Shown here: piece by piece, positions 25,461-34,638 of the stretch
How the letters are laid out: every line of letters begins with the position of its first letter
Numbering within the stretch: position 1 is the first letter of the stretch
DNA from: Edaphobacter aggregans DSM 19364
GTDB taxonomy: Bacteria > Acidobacteriota > Terriglobia > Terriglobales > Acidobacteriaceae
Assembly: GCF_000745965.1 (NCBI RefSeq)
Contig: NZ_JQKI01000059.1
Location: forward strand, 1-36,881
Direction: 5' to 3'
Length of the DNA stretch: 36,881 nucleotides
Program-made: the position numbers and the translations under genes
The notes under the pieces: generated by a model
The model's database searches: none
Told to the model about the DNA's origin: nothing
Seen by the model: only the letters and a program-made list of their open reading frames with translations

Positions 25461-27353
25461 TTACGGAGTCAGGTCAAAGCGTTCATTCTGAGATGTTTTC
25501 AGCGTCGCAGGCCAGTTAAGTATCACGGAGTATGATTCCAGATAGCCCTTTCGTGGCTGCAGTACCAGAAACTTGAGTCCGTCTGGCGTGACAGCATACT
25601 GATTGACCGTTGCATCTGGTAGAAATCCGGTATCGAATAGTTTTCGTGGAGCGCCTATCTTCACAGGCGAGCCGCGCTCCAACGTGACGGATATCATTTC
25701 TCCGTCGTTACTGATGTAGAACAGTTCCCTGCCGTCACCGCGCCATCGCGGCTGTACGCCACCGGCCGGCGACACCTGCTTGATGTCTTGAAACGCAGGA
25801 AAGGAAGCAACAAACACGTCCCATCTGCCGTCGCGCAGCTCATCATAGGCGATCAATCGTCCATCTGGAGACAGATGAAACGCATCTTTGCGGGAACTCG
25901 ATGAATATACAGGTTGAGGTCTCTTGTCGCCCGTCAGGGGTAGTACCGAAAGTGTCCTGGTGTCGTGCGTCAGAAGAAATTTACCGTCCGGGGACCAGTC
26001 CTCCACCCAGTGCGCTGTGTTATCGCCATAAATCGGCTCCAGCTGCTGCTTGCCCACTTCGGTCTTTGCTACCAGGAACGGCGGATCACTCCCGCCGTTC
26101 GGCATGAGATTGAAAGCAACGTAGCGAGAGTCTGGTGACCACACTGGGTCGGACTGCGCGTGGGGATCAACCGTTAAGGGTGTGGTTGTATTTGTCCCAA
26201 TATCAATCAGCCACAGACTGCCTGTAGCATGCTGTTGGAACGAGTTCAGTGCCAGGTGCTTACCATCGGGAGAAAGCGTGAACTGCTGATAATCGACCAC
26301 CGGATCCACGCCGCCGACCGTTGCGCCATCTCGTGCATACCACCTGAGTTGATCGACCGGAAATCCCTCTGCGGTGCCGTAGATCAGCACTCCATTTTGC
26401 GACGCGGCGAATTCGGAACTGCCAAGGTACGCTGGCGACGCAGCGACGTTGCGAGCCACCAACAGAGGTTCCCCTATCCTTCGCAATGAGTTCCATTCCA
26501 TCCGTTGCGCATAGAGATTCTGTTGCTGGATGAACAGCAAGTACTCATCGGCGACTACTGGCCTGTGCTGCGTGGTTACGATTTCAGTGGGAGCGTCGCC
26601 ATCTAGTCGCTGAGCATACACCTTCGCGTGTGGATCCTCCGCCGCCAGACTTGTCCGAGCTAGGTAGATAAACTGTTTGCCATCCGGCAGGAACTGAACC
26701 CACATTTGGCTGACTTGTCCCGGAAGCAACGACGTCACCGGAGTCGCTTTTGCGCCGTCACGAGAGACACGGAAGATTGGACTGTTTACGGTTCTGGCGA
26801 AGAGAATTGTTTCGTCGGGGCCCCATGTTCCTTGCGCGACCTCTGCAACGCTGAAGATCACTTCGGGAGTTCCACCCGATCGTCCTATTTTCTGCAGCTT
26901 GCCACCCGCCCAGAAGCCAATGAACTGTGAGTCTGGGGACCAGAACGGAAACAGCGCGCCTTCAGTCTGCTCTATTTTTCGCGGTTCTGAAGAACCTAAC
27001 TCGCGGAACCACAACGAGCTTTGACCAGACGCATCACTCGCCGCAAAGGCCAGCATCTCGCCATCGGGAGAAAGGGCCATATATTCGAACGGGTGCCAGC
27101 TTCTGTGTAGCGTTATGCCGGGCGGCAGGCCCAGTGACAACCGTACCGCATTGGACTCGCGAGGCGGGTGACGTCGTGATGAAATCACGACAGAAACAGC
27201 AACAACCGCGATTGCCGCAAGGACCACAATCACTGATTTACGCCGCCGCAGGGACGGCGAGGGAGCTGCAGTCGAGGGCACCTCGTTGCGAACTGCGCCC
27301 ACATCTTCGGGGGGCAGCTTGCCCGTTTTGTCGAATTGATGCCCTGTCGGCAT
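25461..27353 (-). CDS. Membrane-anchored TolB-like/PD40 beta-propeller protein
   Basis: 630 residues: a short cytoplasmic proline-rich N-terminus, one membrane helix (SVIVVLAAIAVVAVSVVISS, about 40-60), then an external beta-propeller with repeated PD40/WD40-like motifs: ALSPDGEMLAFAASD, FWSPDSQFIGFWAGG, LSPDGKHLALNSF, VWSPDSRYVAFNLM, WSPDGKFLLTHD, HLSPDGRLIAYDE and WRGDGRELFYISNDGEM. The same arrangement forms the C-terminal half of many acidobacterial membrane Ser/Thr kinases, but here the kinase domain is absent and a stop codon lies four codons upstream of the ATG, so it is either a stand-alone sensor or a truncated kinase. AAGGGG lies 13-18 bases before the start, a poor spacing. It stands alone on the minus strand, 100 bases downstream of the two-component pair. 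Confidence 0.82.
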   Translation of the reverse strand: MPTGHQFDKTGKLPPEDVGAVRNEVPSTAAPSPSLRRRKSVIVVLAAIAVVAVSVVISSRRHPPRESNAVRLSLGLPPGITLHRSWHPFEYMALSPDGEMLAFAASDASGQSSLWFRELGSSEPRKIEQTEGALFPFWSPDSQFIGFWAGGKLQKIGRSGGTPEVIFSVAEVAQGTWGPDETILFARTVNSPIFRVSRDGAKATPVTSLLPGQVSQMWVQFLPDGKQFIYLARTSLAAEDPHAKVYAQRLDGDAPTEIVTTQHRPVVADEYLLFIQQQNLYAQRMEWNSLRRIGEPLLVARNVAASPAYLGSSEFAASQNGVLIYGTAEGFPVDQLRWYARDGATVGGVDPVVDYQQFTLSPDGKHLALNSFQQHATGSLWLIDIGTNTTTPLTVDPHAQSDPVWSPDSRYVAFNLMPNGGSDPPFLVAKTEVGKQQLEPIYGDNTAHWVEDWSPDGKFLLTHDTRTLSVLPLTGDKRPQPVYSSSSRKDAFHLSPDGRLIAYDELRDGRWDVFVASFPAFQDIKQVSPAGGVQPRWRGDGRELFYISNDGEMISVTLERGSPVKIGAPRKLFDTGFLPDATVNQYAVTPDGLKFLVLQPRKGYLESYSVILNWPATLKTSQNERFDLTP

Positions 27354-27453
27354 GCGCCAATATTACCCCTTAATGGCAAGTAAGGGCACCGTTCATTAAG
27401 CACTGACGGCTAGGCGCCAACCGCGCGCCGTGATTAAGCGCGATAGGGGGGAG

Positions 27454-28101
27454 TTACAGCTCGATGATTCCTCGCTTCACGCCGATCGTTGCGGCGTGTG
27501 TTCGATCGTTAGCACCCAGCTTGGAAAGGATGGATTTAACTCGACTCTTGACGGTTTCTTCGGTGATCGAGAGTTGGTCGGCGATTTGCTTATTAGTATT
27601 GCCAGCCGCGACCAAGCGAAGAACGTTGATTTCTGCCGGTGTCAGTGCATCGTCCGTCGCGTGCTCAGCCAACTCGTAAGAGGCCTCGGGAGAGAGCGCC
27701 TTCCTGCCGGCATGAACGGCTCGGATTGTCTCTACGAGCTCCTTGTGAAACGTGCTTTTGAGCAGGTATCCCTGTGCTCCCGCTTTGAGAGCGCGAAGAA
27801 TCTGAACGTCACCCTTGTACGTCGTCAGTACGACAATCTTCGCGTCGGGAAATTCGCTGCGGATCGCGACGATTGCATCGAAGCCGCTCATCTCCGGCAT
27901 TTGCAGGTCCATCAGCGTGATGTCGGGGCGGTGGGTACGAAGCTGTTGTATCGCCTCGGAGCCATTCGAGGCTTCGGCCACCAGGGTCATATCCGGCTGA
28001 GTGCCGACGAGGACCGCTATGCCCTCCCTTATCAGAGCATGATCGTCCGCAACAAGAATGCGAATTGGTTGCGACCCATCACTGACGCTCGATGGTTTCA
28101 T
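27454..28101 (-). CDS. NarL/FixJ-type response regulator
   Basis: 215 residues. The receiver domain has ILVADDHALIREG (acidic pair), the phospho-acceptor D65 in ITLMDLQMPEMSG, the T in IVVLTTYKGD and the K in RALKAGAQGYLLKS. The C-terminal LuxR-type helix-turn-helix is LTPAEINVLRLVAAGNTNKQ, then IADQLSITEETVKSRVKSIL. It regulates transcription after phosphorylation by the partner kinase encoded just upstream, whose gene it overlaps by 23 bases, so the two are coupled. It is closely related to the intact regulator at 34639 and the truncated one at 402, so the window holds three copies of one regulator lineage. Target genes are unknown. Confidence 0.94.
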   Translation of the reverse strand: MKPSSVSDGSQPIRILVADDHALIREGIAVLVGTQPDMTLVAEASNGSEAIQQLRTHRPDITLMDLQMPEMSGFDAIVAIRSEFPDAKIVVLTTYKGDVQILRALKAGAQGYLLKSTFHKELVETIRAVHAGRKALSPEASYELAEHATDDALTPAEINVLRLVAAGNTNKQIADQLSITEETVKSRVKSILSKLGANDRTHAATIGVKRGIIEL

Positions 28102-31069
28102 TCACGTCACTTTCTGTTGCCGAGCGCTTCCTGAAATACCAGAAACGCCGCGTTGGTTTCGTGTACGCTCGCGAGCCCGGAATGATCAGCTCGATTTCCG
28201 TTCCGCCATCTGCTTCACTCCAGATCGTTAGCTTCCCGCTCACGAGCGCGGCTCGTTCCTTCATGCCTCGTAAGCCGTAGTGCCCCTCACGTCCGTCTTG
28301 GCTGAGAACGTCCGAATCGATGCCCTTTCCGTCATCCCGAACGCGGAGCCGGAAGTACTTCTCGTCGTATCGAATCTCAACTTCTAAAGTTTGCGCCGCC
28401 GCATGCCGGAAGGCATTGCGCAGCGCCTCGGCAGTAACTCGGTACACTTCATCTCGCAGAATCGGATGCAAATTGCGAGATGTCCCTTCCACGACCACGT
28501 CGAATCGGGGAGAGGATTGATTCGTCTCAGCAGAAGCCAACGCTTCCCCGAGTGTCTGAATGGCCTGTGCAAGGTCGTTCTGTTCCACGGCGGACACCCT
28601 CAAAGCTTGCACGGCATCCCTGCCCTCAGTAATCGCGTCCGAGGCCCGATCGACAGCTACTTCCAGTGTTTTGCGAGCGTCGACTGCGCCCTCCGGCAAC
28701 TTGTAAATGACAGCTTGAAACAGTGGCAAAACTGCTTGAAAACTCTGAAGCAGGGTGTCGTGCAGGTCGCGGGCAATACGTGTGCGCTCGCTTACACGCT
28801 CTTCCAGACCCACGTTGAACTGGTACGCCAGTTGCCGGACACGCATCTGGTAAGCCGCCCACACCAGTGCCACGAATAAGGCCGCGCAGAGCGCACGAAA
28901 CCAGTTCGTCTGGTACCACATCGGCGGGATCACGAACCCCAGCGACGCGCCCTCTTCGTTCCACACGCCGCTGTTATTGCACGCATTCACGCGGAATTGG
29001 TACGCCCCGGGACCGAGGTTCGAATACTGCACCTCCCGATCGTTCACCACCTCACGCCAATCCGCGTCCACTCCCTCAAGTTTGTAACGGAAGCGCACCT
29101 TCTCCGGGATTACCAGGCTCAGCGCCGTGTACTCAATCGTCAGATAACGAATGCGCGCCGGCAGCCGCATCCCATTCCGCGCGTCGTACGGCTTCTCATC
29201 GGTGATCACCTGCTCGATGCGCACCGGTGGCGGCAGCTTGTTTTCCGCAAGATGATGCGGGTCGATGACACTAACCCCGTCGTACGCGGCGAACCATATT
29301 CTACCGTCGGAAGATTTGGTGACCCCATGTACTTCTGAAGGATAGGAATGGCTCGGTACACCGTCAGAAATGTCGAACAGCGTAGTCTGGACTGATCTGG
29401 AACGATCGGCAATCCAAGCGTCCAATTCCGGCCGCCGAATTCGCACGAGGCCGCATGCCATGTAGAGCCAAAGGGAGCGATCGTTGTCCTCCATGTTCCA
29501 ATGCACGCTTTCACACGGCAACCCGTTCTTGCTCGTGAGAGTCGCGATGCGGCCATCCTTGATGCGGCTCAGCCCAGTTTCCGTTGCCGCCCAGAGCCCG
29601 CCGTTGGGTCCGAATCTAAGCTGGTTCACCCTGCCGCGTCCAAGCCCATCGGCGGCAGAGTAAGATTTCCGGATTCGACCGTCAGCGAAGTAGGAGACTC
29701 CACCCTGGTTGAATCCTAGCCAGAGTCCGCGCTGCGAGCGGTCGGCCAGCAAAACACGGGCATGGTCCGTATGTCCTAGCGCAGCCCAGGATAGCTTTTG
29801 GACCACCCTGTCACCAACTAAATGAAACAATCCCTTACTGTCATTCGCAACCCACAGATGCCCTGTCGGGAGTTCCGCCACCGAAACTGCCCATCCGCCG
29901 CCGAGATCGAGCACGGGAACAAATCGATCGCTGTCGAGATATCCGTATGCCGCGAGCGTCGACACCCAGATGCGTCCGCTGCTGTCCTGAAATACGGAAT
30001 GAGTCGTTCCATCGCCACGGAGTACCACTGAGATCTGGCCGTTTTTCCACTTGTTCAGACCACTGTGGGTTCCGATCCAGACTCTGCCGTCGCTTGATGC
30101 CAAAACCGACAAGGTGTTGGTGTTAGAGAGACCCTGTTTGATACCGATGTTCGGAACGGCATACTCACGGAACCTGTCGATGCCGTTCGTAGTGACCACC
30201 CAAACATCGCCTTCTTGGTCCTGCAAAAGTCGGTTCACGGTGTCGCCGGAAAGGCCATCAGCCTCGGAAAAATTATCTGTCTTGCCCTGATGGAAGTGAA
30301 TCAGGCCGCGGTCTGATGTCGCGACCCACACCGCTCCGTCACGATCGCGGAGCATCTGCGACGGCCTGAACCGCTGCGACGAGCGGACTGAGGCACCTCG
30401 CTGCACTTGCCGGGGGATGAGTCCTCGGCCTCCCTTATGACTGTCATTCACAAACGCGAAGTCTTCGTGCTCTGGAAGCGCCTGTTGCGCATGCTGGGGG
30501 TCCGATACTTCGAATGACTGCGGTCGCCCCGACTTCCACTTCCGAGAGTCCTTATCAAAACCTACCCAAAAGTTTCCCTCGGCGTCGGCATCGATCGCGC
30601 CGACGTTCTCCCCAAAAATGCGAGGTTCGCGGGTACCGACCCATACTGTGCCCTCGCCGTCCTCAAGTAATCCAGAGATCCGGCTGCCATTCAGCTCGGA
30701 ATACGTAGTGAACTTGCCTTCCTTCCAACTGGCGAGTCCATTGTAGGTGCCAATCCACAAAGCGCCGTCGCGCGTGACCAGCAGAGTTCCGATGTCTTTG
30801 CCGGGCAGTTCCTGACCAGATGGCGGCTCCCAAGGCACGGCGCGCACGCCATCGAAGCGAAGCAAGCCGAATTCCGTGCCCAGCCAGATGTATCCGTCTG
30901 GTGTTTGTGCGATCGAGTATAGGAAGCCTTTAGCAAAGCCATCGCGCACCTTCCAAGCGGTATGCGCGTACTGGCTGATGTCGAGCGACGGGTCCAATGC
31001 CAACGCGCAAGCGCAGCATGCCAACATCACGGCCAGGCAGATGATCACCTCTGCGCGCGCTTTTCTCAT
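28079..31069 (-). CDS. Reg_prop/Y_Y_Y sensor histidine kinase
   Basis: 996 residues. A signal peptide (IICLAVMLACCACALAL) is followed by a large periplasmic sensor of two-component-regulator propeller repeats (FLYSIAQTPDGYIWLGTEFG; LLVTRDGALWIGTYNGLASW; LLQDQEGDVWVVTTNGIDRF). Then come a Y_Y_Y domain (about 655-705, RFRYKLEGVDADW to GAYQFRVNACNNSGVWNEEG), a membrane helix (about 722-742), a HisKA_3 dimerisation helix with the phosphorylated H770 in RTRIARDLHDTLLQSFQ, and a HATPase domain with N-box residues (EALRNAFRHA), DDGKGID and HYGLRGMKERA. Such kinases sense extracellular compounds, in related phyla often glycans. The region around residues 150-240 has weak repeat character. It pairs with the overlapping regulator gene. 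A degraded relative lies at 33530-34625. Confidence 0.95.
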   Translation of the reverse strand: MRKARAEVIICLAVMLACCACALALDPSLDISQYAHTAWKVRDGFAKGFLYSIAQTPDGYIWLGTEFGLLRFDGVRAVPWEPPSGQELPGKDIGTLLVTRDGALWIGTYNGLASWKEGKFTTYSELNGSRISGLLEDGEGTVWVGTREPRIFGENVGAIDADAEGNFWVGFDKDSRKWKSGRPQSFEVSDPQHAQQALPEHEDFAFVNDSHKGGRGLIPRQVQRGASVRSSQRFRPSQMLRDRDGAVWVATSDRGLIHFHQGKTDNFSEADGLSGDTVNRLLQDQEGDVWVVTTNGIDRFREYAVPNIGIKQGLSNTNTLSVLASSDGRVWIGTHSGLNKWKNGQISVVLRGDGTTHSVFQDSSGRIWVSTLAAYGYLDSDRFVPVLDLGGGWAVSVAELPTGHLWVANDSKGLFHLVGDRVVQKLSWAALGHTDHARVLLADRSQRGLWLGFNQGGVSYFADGRIRKSYSAADGLGRGRVNQLRFGPNGGLWAATETGLSRIKDGRIATLTSKNGLPCESVHWNMEDNDRSLWLYMACGLVRIRRPELDAWIADRSRSVQTTLFDISDGVPSHSYPSEVHGVTKSSDGRIWFAAYDGVSVIDPHHLAENKLPPPVRIEQVITDEKPYDARNGMRLPARIRYLTIEYTALSLVIPEKVRFRYKLEGVDADWREVVNDREVQYSNLGPGAYQFRVNACNNSGVWNEEGASLGFVIPPMWYQTNWFRALCAALFVALVWAAYQMRVRQLAYQFNVGLEERVSERTRIARDLHDTLLQSFQAVLPLFQAVIYKLPEGAVDARKTLEVAVDRASDAITEGRDAVQALRVSAVEQNDLAQAIQTLGEALASAETNQSSPRFDVVVEGTSRNLHPILRDEVYRVTAEALRNAFRHAAAQTLEVEIRYDEKYFRLRVRDDGKGIDSDVLSQDGREGHYGLRGMKERAALVSGKLTIWSEADGGTEIELIIPGSRAYTKPTRRFWYFRKRSATESDVNETIERQ

Positions 31070-31355
31070 AACACCGACATCTTAGCCCAATCATGCAACT
31101 CTGTTGGCGTGCGCAATAGGCGTTTCCCAATACCCATCTGCATTCGGCGCAGAAACCCGTTTCAATGAGGGATTTGCCCTGTTCTCAACACTTGACCGCC
31201 GTGTGCGATCTTGCAAATCTAAGGTTGTTTTCATTGAAGGATACCTAGGGAGCCTCTGCGCAGGTCAGCATTTTGCGGAGCGATGAAGTGCGGAAGCTGT
31301 TACCGTGGAATTTAGAGGCAAAATCGCAGCAAGACGCATGTTTTATGGGGTTATT

Positions 31356-31396
31356 TAGTGTCTCTGGAGGCCGCGATCCGGCCCCCAGAGACACTA
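31356..31396 (-). terminator. Strong hairpin at the 3' end of the IS5 transposase gene
   Basis: TAGTGTCTCTGG (31356-31367) pairs perfectly with 31385-31396, with an additional GGCC/GGCC inner stem. The outer arm contains the transposase stop codon (31394-31396). There is no T-run after it, so it may act as an mRNA-end stabiliser or intrinsic terminator, or limit read-through. Confidence 0.5.
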
Positions 31397-32364
31397 CGCC
31401 CCGAGCGGGGCCAAACGCTTGCGATGCTGGTATAGATTCACCAGCGCGAAAGCCGCCAACAGCCATTCGTGATTCCTCTTCAAGCCGCGGTAACGCACTT
31501 TGGTAAATCCGAAAACGCGCTTCAGGATGCGAAAGGGCCACTCCACTTTGGCTCGCACACGTGCCTTGGTGCGGTTCTTGCGCCGCTCCACCTCATCGAC
31601 GACGCCGTTGCGTTTTGTACGCCGCGAAGTCATGTCCTGCGCCTCTGGTGCACCGCGTGGATCACCTCCGTTTGGCCCTGATAGCCTGCGTCGCCCCACA
31701 CCTTCTTTTCTGCGCCATGCAGCAGGTCAGCCAGCATGTGCACGTCCGATACAGAGGCTGCTGAGGTGCACACCGAGTGCACGATGCCCTCCTTGCTATC
31801 GACCCCGATGTGCGCCTTGGCGCCGAAATGCCACTGGTTGCCCTTCCTGGTCTGATGCATCTCCGGATCACGCTCCCTCTTGGCGTTCTTCGTCGACGAG
31901 GGTGCCGCGATGATCGTGGCATCCACGATGGTGCCGGTCGAAATGCGGATGCCTTTGCTGTCCAAATACAGATTCACCGTATCCAGGATCTTGCCGCCTA
32001 GCTCGTATTGTTCCAGCAGATGCCGGAAGCGGAGGATGGTCGTCTCATCCGGCGCCGCGGCTCGACCCAGATCGACACCCGCAAACCGCCGCAGCACCGG
32101 CGACTCATACAGCGCATCCTCAGCACCGGGATCGGAGAGATGGAACCACTGCTGAAGAAAGTAAATTCGCAGCATAATCGATAACCCAACAGGCTCGCGC
32201 CCATTGCCGGACTTCGGATAGTACGGTTCGATCAAAGCATGTAACTCGGTCCAAGGAACTACACTTTCCATGGTCTCCAGAAACTGCTCCCGCTTGCTCT
32301 TCCGCCCGTACTTCTCGAAACCAGCCTGTGACGCCAAGGTTATCTGTCGCACCGTGCTCCTCAT
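31394..32364 (-). pseudogene. IS5-family transposase, one frameshift
   Basis: The N-terminal frame (from ATG at 32364) has the IS5 hallmarks ETMESVVPWTELHALIEPYY, SIMLRIYFLQQWFHLSD, then DETTILRFRHLLEQYELG. The DDE residues lie in GTIVDATIIAAPSSTKN and KKVWGDAGYQG. Near 31650 a base is missing within GCGGTG, after which the second frame carries APEAQDMTSRRTKRNGVVDE and the final catalytic helix KARVRAKVEWPFRILKRVFG to LAPLGA. The overall length, about 320 residues, is normal for the family. I see no slippery heptamer at the break, so programmed frameshifting is unlikely and the copy is inactive unless the base is a sequencing error. Confidence 0.88.
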
Positions 32365-32426
32365 CCACCTACAACTTTATTCAGGACGGCTGTGGATTTC
32401 AGACTTGTGCAGACGTTCCCTAGCCG

Positions 32427-32839
32427 ATGACAGACTGGTTCGCTCGCCCCGTCCTGCACGTGACCAACGTTGTGGCTTCGCTCCGCTTCTACGTTAACCA
32501 GCTCGGCTTCACGAACCCTGGCGCTACGACGAAGACGGCAAAGTCCGCATCGCCCAGGTCGATCGGCAGGGCCGTGCGCTTATCCTGGCCGACACGTGGC
32601 CACAGAAGATTGGCAAAGGGCTCATATTCATTTCCCTGAACGTCGAACCGGAGACGTGCGAGGCCGCAATCGGCGAGCTGGATGGGCTGCGCACAGAACT
32701 GGAGGCCAAGGGCGTTCCTGTCAAGGAGGGTTCGTGGGGTTACCGGCTCCTAGTAGTTGATGATCCCGATGGCAACCAGCTCTTCTTCAACTATCCGAAC
32801 GAGACTGCGTCCAGCAAGATCGCTCGGGATGAAGCGTGA
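32427..32839 (+). pseudogene. VOC-family (glyoxalase/bleomycin-resistance-like) protein, one frameshift
   Basis: The frame starts MTDWFARPVLHVTNVVASLR and FYVNQLGF, the first beta-alpha-beta unit of vicinal-oxygen-chelate proteins with its metal-binding histidine. About base 32515 the frame is lost and continues as RYDEDGKVRIAQVDRQGRAL, ILADTWPQKIGKGLIFISLN, then GYRLLVVDDPDGNQLFFNYP, which contains the second unit and the usual 'DPDGN.l.f' end; stop at 32837-32839. Apart from one indel the gene is whole (about 137 residues). The IS5 copy lies three bases upstream of its ATG and has cut off any native promoter and ribosome binding site. The family includes glyoxalases, dioxygenases and drug-binding proteins; the substrate cannot be told. 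Confidence 0.82.
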
Positions 32840-33236
32840 TCACCCAGCGACGCGTGCCGCTGGAGGCCCGAGTACTGCCGCGCTGGGGTGACGCGATTCG
32901 GGGCGGTGTTCATACGCTGGGCGAAAAGTTGCCAAGTCACTCATCGAGGCGTATTACTACCCGGAAGTCGGCGCGCCTGAACCCTAACCTGACCGATTCG
33001 ACGTCGTAAGGACGTTCCTCGGTAGTAATTCAAAAAAAACTTGATTACTTCCGGATTACCCGTCGCTCGGGCGATATCGGGTACCCCGGCAATCCATTTC
33101 CCTGGATGAGGTCGTGCCACTGGCAATGGAGGGGAGGTGGACATCACTACCGGTCTGGGGCACTGCGCCAATCTTTGTCAACTGGGCGAGGGGTTAGCGC
33201 GCTTGAGCCAAGCGCAATTACAAACGCGTCGCGAGT
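32840..33236. other. Region without an intact gene
   Basis: No start-to-stop gene is supported. On the minus strand (about 33030-33130) a short stretch reads KWIAGVPDIARATGNPEVIK, which is reminiscent of one ankyrin repeat, but it is single, has no start site and shows no second repeat. The rest is unassigned. Confidence 0.35.
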
Positions 33237-33527
33237 TGTCACGCTGTACTCAAATCCCGGATATATGTTCTGCAGGGCTGTTTAGCGGCATTTAAATCCC
33301 GGAATCCGCCGAGCTGTTTGTACTCAATCACGGACCGAAACTGATGCAAGGAAAGAGGATAGCGTCATCTTTGTACTTATATCCCGGACAAACTTCAGCA
33401 AAAACTTCGTCCGGGTTTTATGTGCAACAGTCCGGGATTTCAGTGCAGCGACAATGCACCTAAATCCCGGAAAAGGATTGAAAACAAACAAGCGTGATCG
33501 GGTGTCACGCTGCACTCAAATCCCGGA
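33237..33527. repeat. Cluster of eight 17-19 bp degenerate repeats in mixed orientation
   Basis: The consensus is about GCTGYACTCAAATCCCGGA. Direct copies are at 33243-33261, 33286-33303, 33317-33334, 33371-33388, 33453-33471 and 33509-33527; inverted copies are at 33410-33428 and 33431-33449. The outermost two direct copies share a longer unit that begins TGTCAC (33237 and 33503). Multiple short repeats in the terminal regions, with TGT at the tip, are characteristic of IS21-family ends, and the kinase remnant begins right after the last copy. I therefore read it as the remains of one or more mobile-element ends without a transposase. A cluster of regulator binding sites is the alternative. 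Confidence 0.6.
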
Positions 33528-33529
33528 AT

Positions 33530-34625
33530 GGGTTGAATGCATTTTTCCCTGAAAATGCCCGCGACAATCCCTACGTGCCGCCGGTCGTAATCACCAGCTT
33601 CAGAATCTTCAACAAACCTGCGCCCATAGGTACCGGATCCGTGCTTAAGAAAGCCATCCCATACGTGATTCTCTGACCCTCCCCTCCCGCGACAGTGTTT
33701 TCTCCTTTGAATTCGCCGCGTTGAGTTATTACGGGCTGTTATCACGGCCTGGATGGGGAGATGTTCTTTGGTGGCACCGAATGCGAATTCGCACAAGAAC
33801 CATTATCGCTATATGCTCGAGAACTTTGAACATGCCTGGAATGAGGTGGGTAGCAGGCAGCGACTAACTACCTATACCAATCTCGGTCCTGGGAAATATG
33901 TCTTTCGCGTGCAGGGATCGAACGGCGATGGTGTATGGAATGGAAGAAGGGGCGTCGCTCACCATTGTGATCACGGCCCCCCTGGTGGAATACATGGCGG
34001 TTTCGTGCGCTATGCGGCGTCTTCCTCACCACGCTGCTGTGGGCGGCCTACCGATGGCGCTTGCGGCAAGTGCATCATCAGTTCGAGATGACACGGACGC
34101 GCGTGTCGATGAGCGCACACGAATTGCGCGTGACCTTCACGATACCCTGCTTCAAAGCTTTCATGGTGTGCTGCTGCGGCTCCAGACTGTTTCCCAGTTA
34201 ATGCGGGAGCCCCCCGGTGGAAGCGCAAGAAGGGCTGGAAAGCACGATCGACGAGGTTGCTGAGGCGATCACCGAAGGTCGGGACGCTGTGCAAGGACTA
34301 CGTGATTCCACAGTCCAAAGCAACGATCTCGCGCTGGCCATATTGAGGTTGAAATCCGCTATGACGACGAGTAATTTCGATTGCGCGTGCGGGACGATGG
34401 AAAAGGTATCGATCCGGCCGTCCTTTCCGTCAGCACGGCGAGAGGCACTATGGCTTGCCTGGTATGCGGGAACGCGCCACACTGATTGGAGGTAAGCTGA
34501 CGGTGTGGAGCGAAGTGGATGCAGGAACGGAAGTAGAGCTGTGGGTACCCGCCAGTGCCGCCTACACAGCAGACCGGAAAGCTTCCTGGTTGTCACGAAA
34601 GCTTGCCGGAAAAGCGAAGGCTTGA
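33530..34625 (+). pseudogene. Degraded and scrambled Reg_prop/Y_Y_Y histidine kinase
   Basis: Homology starts abruptly at LNAFFPENARDNPYVPPVVI and then FRIFNKPAPIG, without the sensor propeller. Y_Y_Y pieces follow (NSHKNHYRYMLENFEHAWNE; GPGKYVFRVQGSNGDGVWN). The membrane helix can only be read in another frame (RFRALCGVFLTTLLWAAYRW). Next comes the phosphorylation helix ERTRIARDLHDTLLQSFHG, another shift, and DEVAEAITEGRDAVQGLR. The ATPase N-box region is deleted, and a stop codon lies in EIRYDDE*FRLRVRDDGKG. The end (HYGLPGMRERATLIGGKLTV to LAGKAKA) is recognisable in a further frame. At about 33731-33783 a segment reading GCYHGLDGEMFFGGTE, normally located before NAFFPEN, is inserted into the Y_Y_Y region. 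At least five breaks make it a clear pseudogene. It lies 13 bases before its intact regulator. Confidence 0.85.
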
Positions 34626-34638
34626 TCCAGGAGAGGTC

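Larger units (their letters stand above)
31249..32419 (-). mobile_element. IS5-family insertion sequence with CTAG target duplication
   Basis: 1171 bp. The ends are GGAGCCTCTGCGCAGGTC (31249-31266) and, on the other strand, GGAACGTCTGCACAAGTC (from 32419), with 14 of 18 positions identical. CTAG stands directly outside both ends (31245-31248 and 32420-32423), matching the YTAR target preference of the IS5 subgroup. One transposase gene on the minus strand fills the element, but it is frameshifted, so this copy is probably immobile on its own. The right end is three bases from the start codon of a VOC-family gene. Confidence 0.88.

Noticed and set aside
31394..32364. Programmed ribosomal frameshift in the IS5 transposase
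   Set aside because: No A-rich or U-rich slippery heptamer at the break near 31650 and the IS5 subgroup normally uses one frame; a plain indel is simpler.
32941..33171. Ankyrin-repeat protein on the minus strand
   Set aside because: Only one vaguely ankyrin-like stretch, no second repeat and no initiation signals; kept only as a remark in the region entry.
33237..33527. CRISPR array
   Set aside because: Repeats are only 17-19 bp, degenerate, irregularly spaced (about 20-60 bases) and in both orientations; no cas gene is near.
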